Assembly: GCF_001418005.1 (NCBI RefSeq)
Contig: NZ_LIOL01000003.1
Coordinates: 62,001-126,000 of the forward strand
DNA length: 64,000 bases
DNA from: Chelatococcus sambhunathii
Lineage (GTDB): Bacteria > Pseudomonadota > Alphaproteobacteria > Rhizobiales > Beijerinckiaceae
Reading direction: 5' to 3'
Shown: positions 51,313 through 59,696 of the stretch, piece by piece
Layout of the letters: the number at the start of each line of letters is the position of its first letter
How positions within the stretch are numbered: the stretch's first letter is position 1
Notes under the pieces: model-generated
What the model was told of the DNA's origin: nothing
What the model saw: only the letters and a program-made list of their open reading frames with translations
Databases searched by the model: none
Program-made: the position numbers and the translations under genes

Positions 51313-52722
51313 CTATTCTTCGCGGAAAGCCCGGTTGAAGCTCTCTGTGATTGGTGCCAGCAGGTAGTCGACGGCAAGCCGCGGCTTGTTGATGATCAGG
51401 ATCTCCGCCGGCATGCCGGGATAGAGCCGTACCGACGGATTGGCCGCAAGGCTCTCCGGCAGGATTTCCGCCCGCACGACATAAAACGCGGCCTGGTTGC
51501 GCTCGTCGATCTGCTGATCGGCCGACAGATAGATGAGACGGCCGTCGAGCGGCGCCTGGCTGCGATTGTTGTAGGCGAGGAGGCGCACCCGCACCGGCGC
51601 CCCGACGTGTACGGAATCGATGTCGCGCAGACTGACCTTCGCCTCGACGATGAGCCGCTCCTGATCCGGCACCAGATCCAGGATCGCCTGGCCGGCAGCG
51701 ATGACGCCGCCGGGTGTGCGCATGCGGATATCGGTGACGATGCCGTCCTCCGGCGCCAGCACCGCGACGCGCTCCAGCACGTCCTTGGCGGAATGCATGC
51801 GCTCGGTCGTGTCCGCGAGCTCGAGCTGAGCCTGCTGTAAATCGGCCGCCACCTGCTGCTGGAAGTCCGTCTGAAGTGACAGGATCTCCAGTTCGGCCGC
51901 AGCCTTGGCCTGCTCAGCCTTGGCCTTGCGGGCCACGAGCTCGCCGGCGCGCCCGGCAAGCTCGCTCTCGCGCGTCTGCAGCTCGGTCAGGCGCGGACGG
52001 GGCGCATAGCCCTTCTCGACGAGAGTGGAGATGGCCTGCAATTCGCGGTCGAGCAGTTCCCGCTGGCGGGTGTTGGCCTCGGTCTGGGCACGGATGGCGG
52101 CAAGCTCCGCCTCCTGCTGTTCGATGGTTTTCCTCTGAATGTCCACCTTCCGGTCGAACATCTCCCGGCGTGCTCTGAAGAGGTTGCGCTCGGCGCGCGT
52201 GACCTCGCGGGCGATGGGACTCGGCGACGTCTCGAACGCCTCCGGAAAGACGAGTTCCCCGGCCCCCGCCTGCTCCGCCCTGAGACGCACCAGGCGCGCC
52301 TCGAGACCGATGCGCTTGGCATCGAGGGCGGCATAGTCGGCGCGGGCACGCGTGTCGTCGAGGCGCACCAGCGGCTGGCCGGCCTTGACGGTCTCGCCCT
52401 CGTGCACCAGCAACTGCTTGAGGATGCCGCCCTCGAGGTGGCTCACCGTCTTGCGCTTCGAATCGACGATGACCGTCGCCGTCGCGACGGCAGCACTGTC
52501 GAGCTGCGCGGAGAAAGCCCATCCCACGAAGCCCCCGAGGCCCAGGACGACGGCCACCAGCCCCGCGATGACAGGACCGCGCAGCGTCGGCACGGGCGGC
52601 CCATCTGCCTCGTAGCGCTCGGCCCAGTTCTGCGCGGGCACCGCCTCGAGGCGGCGTTCGTTGGCGCGCTGGCGTGCGGCCTCGCGCGTCTCCGGCGCGA
52701 CGATCTCAATGTCCTTCTTCAT
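51313..52722 (-). CDS. wgdB: type I secretion membrane fusion protein, HlyD family (WgdB/ExpD2-like)
   Basis: A 469-residue adaptor. One membrane helix near residues 47-67 (IAGLVAVVLGLGGFVGWAF) follows a short cytosolic tail; the periplasmic part has the HlyD opening with ISxxGxVxxxxxR-like VIVDSKRKTVSHLEGG, a long coiled-coil hairpin (about 150-310) and the closing beta-barrel (GVIAAGQAILDLVPDQERLIVEA). It links the ABC exporter to an outer-membrane TolC channel not encoded here. It overlaps the exporter gene by ATGA. Confidence 0.92.
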   Translation of the reverse strand: MKKDIEIVAPETREAARQRANERRLEAVPAQNWAERYEADGPPVPTLRGPVIAGLVAVVLGLGGFVGWAFSAQLDSAAVATATVIVDSKRKTVSHLEGGILKQLLVHEGETVKAGQPLVRLDDTRARADYAALDAKRIGLEARLVRLRAEQAGAGELVFPEAFETSPSPIAREVTRAERNLFRARREMFDRKVDIQRKTIEQQEAELAAIRAQTEANTRQRELLDRELQAISTLVEKGYAPRPRLTELQTRESELAGRAGELVARKAKAEQAKAAAELEILSLQTDFQQQVAADLQQAQLELADTTERMHSAKDVLERVAVLAPEDGIVTDIRMRTPGGVIAAGQAILDLVPDQERLIVEAKVSLRDIDSVHVGAPVRVRLLAYNNRSQAPLDGRLIYLSADQQIDERNQAAFYVVRAEILPESLAANPSVRLYPGMPAEILIINKPRLAVDYLLAPITESFNRAFREE

Positions 52723-54482
52723 GCCGGCCTCCCGGAACCCGCGAGCGCAGCGACGCGGCCCCCGCCGTCCGCCACTGCAGCGGCCGGCTTGTCGGCCGGA
52801 TGAATGCTGGCCACGATCGAGGTGCGGGGCCCGAACTGGCTGACACGGCCGTCCTGCAGGACGAGCAGCTTGTCGACGACCTGCATGATCGACGGCCGGT
52901 GCGCGATGAGCACGACGATGGCACCGCGCTGCTTGGCCGCCACGATGGCTCGCATCAGTGCCTGCTCGCCCTCGGCGTCGAGATTGGCGTTGGGCTCGTC
53001 GAGCACGATGAGCCGCGGCTCTCCGTAGAGCGCGCGGGCGAGGCCGATGCGCTGGCGCTGACCGCCCGAGAGCGTGTAGCCGCCGTCGCCGAGTGGTGTG
53101 TCGTAGCCGAGCGGCAGCCGGCCGATCATGTCATGGACATCCGCAAGGCGCGCGGCCGCGAGCACTTGGCGTGGATCCGCCTCGCCCATGCGGGCGATAT
53201 TCTCGCGAATGGTGCCATCGAGCAGCGACACGTTCTGCGGCAGGTAGCCGACCATCTCGCCGAACGAGCCACGCTCCCACAGGAACACGTTGTGCCCATC
53301 GAGATAGACGCCACCGGCCGTCGGCTTGAAGACCCCCACGAGGAGCCGCGCGAGCGTCGACTTGCCGGCTGCGGACGGCCCGACGACGCCGAGAATCTCG
53401 CCGGGCGACAGGGCGAAGGACACGCCCTTGAGCACCGGCACATCCGATCCGGGCGGCGCAAAGACGAGACGGTCGACAAGCAGGTCGCCCTCGGTGCGCG
53501 GGGTCGGGGTCGTATCGCGCACGGGTGTCTGCTTCTCCAGCAGCTCCCGCACGCGCTTCCAGGCCGCGATGGCGAAGACCCAACTGCGCCAGCCGTCGAC
53601 CATCGTGTCGAGCGGCAGCAGGAGGCGGCCGGTGATGATGCTCGCCGCGATCATGGAGCCGGGGCTGACCTCCTGCTCGATGACGAGCGTCGCGCCGACG
53701 GACAGGACGGCGATCTGCATCATGTAGCGACACGTGCGGGTGACGGAATGGATGGCCCGCCCGCGGCGCGCGGCCGTGTCGAGGAGGTCGAGCGTCCGCA
53801 TTTGTGCGCTGCGCCAGCGCCGCGCGAGCGCCGGCAGCATGCCCATGGCCTCGATGGCCTCGGCATGACGGAGGCTGGCGCTGATCTCGCTGATGTTCTC
53901 GACCGACGATTCGCTGGCGCGCTTCAGGGCGCGTCGGGTGAGAAAGTCCGATACGAGGCTGAGCACGACGAGAATCGTCGCCGAGATGAGCGCGAGGATG
54001 CCGTAGAGCGGATGCAGGGCGAACAGCACGGCGAGGAAGATGGGGCACCAGATCACCTCGAGCGGCACGCCGATCGCGCTGCCGGTGAGGAAGGAGCGAA
54101 TGTCGTTGAGATCGCGAATCGCCTGGCTGGCGCGCACGCCGCCCCGGCCTACCGAGGCGGCGATGGCCGCCTGCAGCACCGGCAGGTTGAGCCGGCGCAC
54201 CAGCGCCCCGCCCATCACCTGGAAGGTGAGTGAGCGAATATAGTCGAGGACGCCGAAGAGGACGAGCCCGATGCCGGCGATGATCATGAGCATCACCAGC
54301 GTATCGAGGCTCTGGCTGTTGATCACCCTGTCATGCACCTGAAGCATGAACAGTGGCACGATCAGCTGCAGCATGTTGATGATGCCGCTGAGGATGCCGG
54401 CATAAACGAGGCCCACGAAGAAGGTCTTCTGGCCCTGGTGAATGAGGTCCGCGGCGCTGGCCGGCCTCTTGGTGTTCTTCAT
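52719..54482 (-). CDS. wgdA: type I secretion ABC exporter, permease-ATPase (WgdA/ExpD1-like)
   Basis: A 587-residue PrtD-type half transporter. Six membrane helices span about residues 20-310; the ATPase domain (about 335-560) has Walker A GPSAAGKST, LPQNVSLLDGT (Q-loop), signature LSGGQRQR, LIVLDEPNANLD and the H-loop AHRPS. There is no N-terminal C39 peptidase domain, as expected for an RTX exporter. ATG 54482 is chosen at the start of the family alignment (MKNTKRPAS). It and the HlyD gene should export the RTX protein. Confidence 0.93.
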   Translation of the reverse strand: MKNTKRPASAADLIHQGQKTFFVGLVYAGILSGIINMLQLIVPLFMLQVHDRVINSQSLDTLVMLMIIAGIGLVLFGVLDYIRSLTFQVMGGALVRRLNLPVLQAAIAASVGRGGVRASQAIRDLNDIRSFLTGSAIGVPLEVIWCPIFLAVLFALHPLYGILALISATILVVLSLVSDFLTRRALKRASESSVENISEISASLRHAEAIEAMGMLPALARRWRSAQMRTLDLLDTAARRGRAIHSVTRTCRYMMQIAVLSVGATLVIEQEVSPGSMIAASIITGRLLLPLDTMVDGWRSWVFAIAAWKRVRELLEKQTPVRDTTPTPRTEGDLLVDRLVFAPPGSDVPVLKGVSFALSPGEILGVVGPSAAGKSTLARLLVGVFKPTAGGVYLDGHNVFLWERGSFGEMVGYLPQNVSLLDGTIRENIARMGEADPRQVLAAARLADVHDMIGRLPLGYDTPLGDGGYTLSGGQRQRIGLARALYGEPRLIVLDEPNANLDAEGEQALMRAIVAAKQRGAIVVLIAHRPSIMQVVDKLLVLQDGRVSQFGPRTSIVASIHPADKPAAAVADGGGRVAALAGSGRPA

Positions 54483-54733
54483 GCGTATACCGCTCCGGAC
54501 GGATGGGCTTCGGCCGTCCCTCACTTTTGCCCGAAAATTCGTGCAAGAATGTGTCGATGCGTGCCTCTTCGCAACGAAGACTTTGCCATCGCGGAAGAAT
54601 CGCATGCATTGTAACGTTATAATGATATAAAGGCCGCCGGCGACTCGATCGGACAGGCCTAATGAACTGGGAAAACGCTGCAAGGATAGTTCGAAAATCG
54701 ATCTAAAACTGCAGCGATACGACGGGAACCAGC
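54483..54733. promoter_or_regulatory. divergent wgdA / wggR control region
   Basis: A 251-base gap. A perfect TATAAT at 54618-54623 reads toward the MarR gene but has no good -35 box, which is typical of activator-dependent promoters; it lies within the near-palindrome TGTAACGTTATA. The candidate regulator motif follows at 54688-54707. Confidence 0.5.
54688..54707. promoter_or_regulatory. 20-bp motif, candidate WggR (MarR) site
   Basis: AGTTCGAAAATCGATCTAAA, 27 bases before the MarR start codon; it shares 17 of 20 bases with 51157-51176 upstream of the RTX gene. TCGA-AAA-TCGA inside it gives partial dyad symmetry. In S. meliloti, ExpG binds in the expG-expD1 and expE1 upstream regions, the same two places. 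Confidence 0.55.
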
Positions 54734-55306
54734 ATGGAACACAAATCTGCCAATGAGATGACCGCTTTGACAGCCATGCCGACCAACGGGCACAGGGCCT
54801 ATTTTCCCGGCTCAATGCCTCGCGAGGAGGCGGGCGATGCCGGCTCGGTGGCGCACCTTGAGCTGGTTCGCTGCATCGAGCGGCTGCACCGCCGCTATCT
54901 CGACCTGTTCCGCGTCGACCTCATGCGGATCGGCGCCGACGATCTCAGCCCTGCGCAGGTGATGATGCTGTTCACCATCGGGCCCGACGACCTGTCGGTG
55001 CGCGACCTCATCGACCGCGGCTACTATCTGGGCTCGAACGCCTCCTACAATCTGAAGCGGCTGGTCGAAGCCGGCTATGTCGAGCGCAGTGCCTCCGTGC
55101 GTGATCGCCGCTCCGCCCGCATCCGCCTGTCGGACAAGGGGCGCCAGCTCTGCGAGCTGGTGCGCGGCGTGGACGAGGGCTACCATCGGCTGGTGGTGCG
55201 GGATGATGGGGAACTGCGCGACCTCGAGATCACATTCCGCACGCTGCGCCGGATCGAGCACACCTGGACGGACGCCCTGAGGTCGGGCGAAGCGCGCATC
55301 GCCTGA
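54734..55306 (+). CDS. wggR: MarR family regulator, ExpG/WggR-like
   Basis: A 190-residue winged-helix protein. After a ~40-residue N-terminal tail comes the MarR core with DLSPAQVMMLFTIG, RDLIDRGYYLGSNASYNLKRLVEAGYVER-type recognition helix (GSNASYNLKRL) and the wing SVRDRRSARIRLSDKG. This RGYYLGSNxSYN signature is shared by ExpG/WggR and LdtR regulators of Rhizobiales. Position beside the type I exporter and glycosyltransferase genes favours WggR, an activator of galactoglucan genes. It is cotranscribed with the glycosyltransferase seven bases downstream. Confidence 0.82.
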   Translation: MEHKSANEMTALTAMPTNGHRAYFPGSMPREEAGDAGSVAHLELVRCIERLHRRYLDLFRVDLMRIGADDLSPAQVMMLFTIGPDDLSVRDLIDRGYYLGSNASYNLKRLVEAGYVERSASVRDRRSARIRLSDKGRQLCELVRGVDEGYHRLVVRDDGELRDLEITFRTLRRIEHTWTDALRSGEARIA

Positions 55307-55313
55307 CGGCGCG

Positions 55314-56576
55314 ATGCGGGCGATCTTCGTCCACCGGCACTTCCCGGGGCAGTTCGGCCGCCTCGTCGACCGCATGGCGGCCGAGGGGTGGGACATCACA
55401 TTCGTCTGCGAGCGGGCGGAGCAACGCCCCTCGCACATCGCCATCGTGCGCTACATGACGGAGGGCCGGCGGGCTGCGACGCCGCATCCCCATCTGCTGG
55501 CGACAGAGCTGCACGTGCGCACCGGCGCGCAGGTGGCCGCGGTGCTCGACAATCTCAAGCAGCGCAGCGGCCCGCCGGCGGTCGTCATCGGCCACATAGG
55601 CTGGGGCGGCCTCCTCTTCGCCAAGGACGTGCTGCCGTACACGCCGATGCTCGGCTATTGTGAGTTCTTCTACCGCGGCGAGGGCAGCGACGTGGGTTTT
55701 GCGCCGGGTGAAGAGCCCGCGCTCGACGACCGTATGCGCCTGCGCATGCGCAATTCGGCGCAGCTCCTCACCATGGAGGCGATCGAGGCCGGCCTCAGCC
55801 CCACCCGCTGGCAGCGCCACCAGTATCCCGCCGAATTGCGCCGGCGCATCGTCGTGTGCCACGACGGCATCGACATGGCTCTCTGCCGGCCGCAGGCCGG
55901 CGTCCGGATGAAGCTGCCCGACGGCCGCGTGATCGCCGAGGGCGATCCCGTCGTGACCTTCGTCGCACGGGACCTCGAGCCCTATCGCGGTTTTCCCCAG
56001 TTCATGCGTGCCGCCGCGCGCGTCGCCGCGCGCCATCCCACGGCCCTCTTCGTCGTCGTAGGGGGCGACGGCATCAGCTATGGCCGTGCGCGAGACGACG
56101 GCCGCTCCTGGCGGGAAGCGATGATGGAGGAAACGGGCCTCCCGCCCGAGCGCATCGTCTTCCTGGGGCGCATCCCCCATGCGGCGCTCGTGCGCCTGTT
56201 CCAGATATCGGCGGCGCACGTCTATCTGACCTACCCCTTCGTCCTGTCGTGGTCGTTCCTTGAGGCGATGGCTTGCGGCTGCCTCGTCATCGGGTCCGCC
56301 ACCGCACCGGTGCGGGAGGTGCTCGCGCATGGACGCAACGGGCTCCTGGTCGATTTCTTCGACGAGGAGGCACTGGCCGAGACCATCGTCGCAGCACTCG
56401 CTCGCGGGCGGACCCTCGCACCGCTCAGGACAGCGGCCCGGGCGACGGTGGCGATGCGCTTCGCCCTCGAGCGGTGCCTGCCCCGCCAGATAGGTCTCGT
56501 CGAGACACTTGTGGAGCGGATGACCCTTCGTCGCGTTGCCCGCCGGCCGCAGGCGCGGGGCTATCCGAAGGCATAG
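55314..56576 (+). CDS. wgcA: glycosyltransferase family 4 (WgcA/ExpC-like)
   Basis: A 420-residue GT-B enzyme: MRAIFVHRHFPGQFGRLVDR at the N-terminus, a central PRFSPxxACH-like VTFVARDLEPYRGFPQFMRA and a C-terminal VYLTYPFVLSWSFLEAMACG with the donor-site glutamate, then GLLVDFFD. This subgroup is common beside exp genes. It follows the MarR gene by seven bases and converges with the LacI gene, overlapping its last 16 bases. Symbol by position and family; donor and acceptor sugars unknown. Confidence 0.78.
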   Translation: MRAIFVHRHFPGQFGRLVDRMAAEGWDITFVCERAEQRPSHIAIVRYMTEGRRAATPHPHLLATELHVRTGAQVAAVLDNLKQRSGPPAVVIGHIGWGGLLFAKDVLPYTPMLGYCEFFYRGEGSDVGFAPGEEPALDDRMRLRMRNSAQLLTMEAIEAGLSPTRWQRHQYPAELRRRIVVCHDGIDMALCRPQAGVRMKLPDGRVIAEGDPVVTFVARDLEPYRGFPQFMRAAARVAARHPTALFVVVGGDGISYGRARDDGRSWREAMMEETGLPPERIVFLGRIPHAALVRLFQISAAHVYLTYPFVLSWSFLEAMACGCLVIGSATAPVREVLAHGRNGLLVDFFDEEALAETIVAALARGRTLAPLRTAARATVAMRFALERCLPRQIGLVETLVERMTLRRVARRPQARGYPKA

Positions 56577-57583
56577 GGCAGCAGCCGCTCGCCGGGATCC
56601 TCGCCGGCCCAGATCCGCTCCAGGCTGTCGACGATCACCGGCCCGTAATCCTCATAGGGAATCACGACGGAGGACAGCCACGGCGCAAGCCACGGATTGA
56701 TGGGATTGCCGTCGATGCCGACCAAGACCACGTCGTCCGGCACGGCAAGCCCCGCCTCCGTCAATAGGCGATGAGCGCCATAGGCAATGAGGTCGCTTGT
56801 GCAGAGCACGGCCCGCGGCCGCTGCGGCGCCGCGACGATCGCAGCGGCCGCCTGATAGCCGATATCGAGATGGTCGTCGCCCGGCGCGCTCAGGCGCATA
56901 AGCATCTCGGGCGCGATCCCGGCTTTCGTAAGGACATCGATGAAGCCGTATGTCCGGTCCCGTACCGCCGAGGAGGAATGATCGGAATGGATGACGGCGA
57001 GTGGTGCATGGCCGTTCGCCAGAAAATGCGCCGCGACGGCGGCCCCCGCGCCGCGGTTGTCGATGCCGACGAACGGGGCTCGCTCGTCGTGCGGATTGCG
57101 CCGGTTGACGAAGAGAAAAACCTCGCCTGCCTCGCTCGCCGCCCGCAGGGCCGGGCTCGCCACGGCGCCGAGGAAAATCACGGAGCGCACCAGTTGCGCA
57201 GCCATCGCGGCGAGATATTCGTCCTGCAGGTCGGCCCGGTCGTGTGTGTCGCACAGCACCATGACATGGCCGACGCGGCGCAGGGCCTCTTCGGTCGAGG
57301 CGGCGATGGTGGACATGGCCGGGTTGGCGAGGTTGGGGGCCAACAGCGCCACCACGTTGCTCTGGCGTTGCCGCATTGCCCGTCCGATTCGATCCGGCCG
57401 GTAGCCCAGTTCATCCACAGCCTGACGCACGCGGGCGACCGTTTCGGCAGAAGCGCGACCGACGATGCCGTTGACGATGCGCGAGACGGTTGAGATGGAA
57501 ACACCCGCACGGTCCGCCACCTCGGCGAGGGATGCCCGCGACCCTGGTTTCGTCGAAGTGCCCCTGATCCTGGCAGGCGCCAA
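56561..57583 (-). CDS. LacI family transcriptional repressor
   Basis: A 340-residue regulator with a clear helix-turn-helix (SLAEVADRAGVSISTVSRIVNG) and effector domain (VALLAPNLANPAMSTIAAS, the classic PDxxNPF-like loop). The start is taken as TTG 57583, which has GGAGGG upstream and gives the usual LacI length; an ATG at 57685 would add 34 residues but abuts an operator and has no ribosome site. It is divergent from the GH2-TRAP-GH31 operon and should repress it through the two palindromes between them. Confidence 0.87.
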   Translation of the reverse strand: MAPARIRGTSTKPGSRASLAEVADRAGVSISTVSRIVNGIVGRASAETVARVRQAVDELGYRPDRIGRAMRQRQSNVVALLAPNLANPAMSTIAASTEEALRRVGHVMVLCDTHDRADLQDEYLAAMAAQLVRSVIFLGAVASPALRAASEAGEVFLFVNRRNPHDERAPFVGIDNRGAGAAVAAHFLANGHAPLAVIHSDHSSSAVRDRTYGFIDVLTKAGIAPEMLMRLSAPGDDHLDIGYQAAAAIVAAPQRPRAVLCTSDLIAYGAHRLLTEAGLAVPDDVVLVGIDGNPINPWLAPWLSSVVIPYEDYGPVIVDSLERIWAGEDPGERLLPYAFG

Positions 57584-57689
57584 ACCCCATCCCTCCCCCT
57601 TGCTTGCATGGACAATCGTCCGCAGACCTGCCGTGAGGTCAACTCTGCGCTTTGGTTTCAGCGCGACTTGAGATTCAACTTGCATGGCA

Positions 57690-57703
57690 GGCAAACGTTT
57701 GCC
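57690..57703. promoter_or_regulatory. LacI operator, copy 1
   Basis: GGCAAACGTTTGCC, a perfect 14-bp palindrome with a central CG, the classical LacI-family form. Its twin lies 32 bases further on, about three helical turns, so two repressor dimers could bind the same DNA face. Confidence 0.85.
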
Positions 57704-57721
57704 AAGTTCCTTCTGTCGGAA

Positions 57722-57735
57722 GGCAAACGTTTGCC
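57722..57735. promoter_or_regulatory. LacI operator, copy 2
   Basis: A second exact copy of GGCAAACGTTTGCC, 84 bases before the GH2 start codon. It probably overlaps or follows the promoter of the glycosidase operon. Confidence 0.85.
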
Positions 57736-57818
57736 AATGCCCTTTGAGCAGCGCCTTTCGCGAGCAAACGAGTGAGACGCCGCCGAAGCGGCGCGGTTGG
57801 AAGCGCACGGGAGAGAGA

Positions 57819-59678
57819 ATGTCGGCGCAGGACGAAATGGATGGTCCGGGCCAAATCGACCCCTACCACCACCTTCATGACGAAGCCTACGAGCGCCGTT
57901 TCGCGAAAGGTTACGTGGGCTGGCGCGACATGGTCTTCATGGGTGGCCGCGCGGCCGAATCGCTCGACGGCGAGTGGCGCTTTGCGATCGACCCCTACGA
58001 CGAGGGCCTGCGGCAGAAGTGGTATGCCGACGCCCCCGCCCCGGTCGAGGCCTGGCCGGTGCCCCGCGACTACGACACCAACGCCGAGGTGACGGCGCCG
58101 GTGCCCTCGTGCTGGAACGTGCTGCGGCGCGAATGGACCTATCTCGAGGGCGCGGCCTGGTACACGCGCTTCTTCACGCACCGGACGGGCGCAGATGAGC
58201 GCATCGTTCTGCGGGTTGGTGCGGCGAATTACGAGGCCCGGGTCTTCCTCAACGGCATCTTCGTTGGCGCCCACCGCGGTGGCTCGACGCCCTTCTTCAT
58301 CGAGCTGACTGGCCATCTCGTCGACGGCGAGAACCGCCTGCAGATCCAGGTCGACAACCGTCGTCGTCCAGACCGGGTGCCGATGCAGCACACCGACTGG
58401 TTCAACTACGGCGGGCTCTACCGCGAGGTGTCGCTCGTCCGCCTGCCGCCGGTCTTCATCCGCGACTTCGGCGCCGCCCTGGTGCCCGGCAGCGGCGGAC
58501 GGCGCCTGCGTTTCGACGTAACCCTGTCCGATCCCGTAGACGGCACCGCGACCATCGCGGTCGACGGCCTGATCGACGCGCTCGCCCTGCCCGTCAGCGG
58601 CGGCTTCGGCTCCATAGAGGTCGAGGCCAGCCCGGCGCTTTGGAGCCCGGACACCCCGCGCCTCTATGCCGTCACCGTTCGTTGCGGTGACGACGAGATT
58701 GGCGACCGCGTCGGCTTCCGCGAGATCAGCGTCGACGGCCGGCGCATCCTCCTCAATGGCGAGCCCATCTTCCTGCGCGGCATCTGCGTGCACGAGGACG
58801 ACGTCGCCCTCGGCAAGACGACGAGTGAGGCCGACCTCGTCCGCCGCTTCGACCATGCCAGGGCGCTCAACTGCAATTTCCTGCGCCTCGCCCATTATCC
58901 GCACCATGAACGGGCGGCCGAGCTCGCCGACGAACTGGGTTTCCTTTTATGGGAGGAGATCCCCGTCTACTGGGCCATCGCCTTCGAGGCGGCAGATACC
59001 TTCGCCGATGCCGACAACCAGCTGCGCGAGATGGTGCGGCGCGATCGCAACCGAGCCAGCGTCATCATCTGGGGCATCGGCAACGAGAATGCCGACACCG
59101 ATCCGCGCCATGCCTTCATGAGCCGGCTCGCGGCAACGGCGCGCGAGGCTGACGGCACGCGGCTCGTCTCGGCCGCCTGCCTCATCAATCGCGCGCATTT
59201 TCGCATCGAGGACAGGCTCGCCGCCCATCTCGACGTCATCGGCCTCAACGAGTATTTCGGCTGGTACGAGCCCTCGATGGAGGGACTCGAGCGCCTCCTC
59301 GCAAACTCCGACCCCGACCGTCCGGTCATCATCACCGAGACGGGGGCCGACGCCGTGGCGGGCCTGCGCGGCCCCGCCACCACCTTCTTCACCGAGGACT
59401 GCCAGGAGGCCGTCTATCGCGCCCAGCTTACGACGCTGGCGCGGGCCGGCTATGTGCAGGGCGTCTGCCCCTGGATCCTCTACGACTTCCGCACCGAACG
59501 CCGTCAGACCGTCTTCCAGCGCGGCTATAACCGCAAGGGCCTCGTGGCCGAGGACAAGACTACGCGCAAGCGGGCTTTCGACGTCCTCGCCGCGTGCTGG
59601 GCCGAACGGCGGCGGGCGGAGAACGGCGGCGCGGGCGGGCAGGCGCCGCTCGCGACGACGAATCAAGGCGCCAGTTAA
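57819..59678 (+). CDS. glycoside hydrolase family 2 (beta-glucuronidase/beta-galactosidase-like)
   Basis: A 619-residue enzyme with the GH2 order: jelly-roll sugar-binding domain (about 30-215, FNYGGLYREVSLVRLP at its end), immunoglobulin-like domain (about 220-310) and TIM barrel (about 310-600). The acid/base is glutamate 423 in IIWGIGNENAD and the nucleophile is glutamate 507 in ITETGADAV. No signal peptide: it acts on an imported glycoside in the cytoplasm. Length and the RLAHYPHHE motif are closest to beta-glucuronidases, which suits a TRAP importer for acidic sugars. Confidence 0.88.
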   Translation: MSAQDEMDGPGQIDPYHHLHDEAYERRFAKGYVGWRDMVFMGGRAAESLDGEWRFAIDPYDEGLRQKWYADAPAPVEAWPVPRDYDTNAEVTAPVPSCWNVLRREWTYLEGAAWYTRFFTHRTGADERIVLRVGAANYEARVFLNGIFVGAHRGGSTPFFIELTGHLVDGENRLQIQVDNRRRPDRVPMQHTDWFNYGGLYREVSLVRLPPVFIRDFGAALVPGSGGRRLRFDVTLSDPVDGTATIAVDGLIDALALPVSGGFGSIEVEASPALWSPDTPRLYAVTVRCGDDEIGDRVGFREISVDGRRILLNGEPIFLRGICVHEDDVALGKTTSEADLVRRFDHARALNCNFLRLAHYPHHERAAELADELGFLLWEEIPVYWAIAFEAADTFADADNQLREMVRRDRNRASVIIWGIGNENADTDPRHAFMSRLAATAREADGTRLVSAACLINRAHFRIEDRLAAHLDVIGLNEYFGWYEPSMEGLERLLANSDPDRPVIITETGADAVAGLRGPATTFFTEDCQEAVYRAQLTTLARAGYVQGVCPWILYDFRTERRQTVFQRGYNRKGLVAEDKTTRKRAFDVLAACWAERRRAENGGAGGQAPLATTNQGAS

Positions 59679-59696
59679 ACCGGGAGGACCCTCGTG

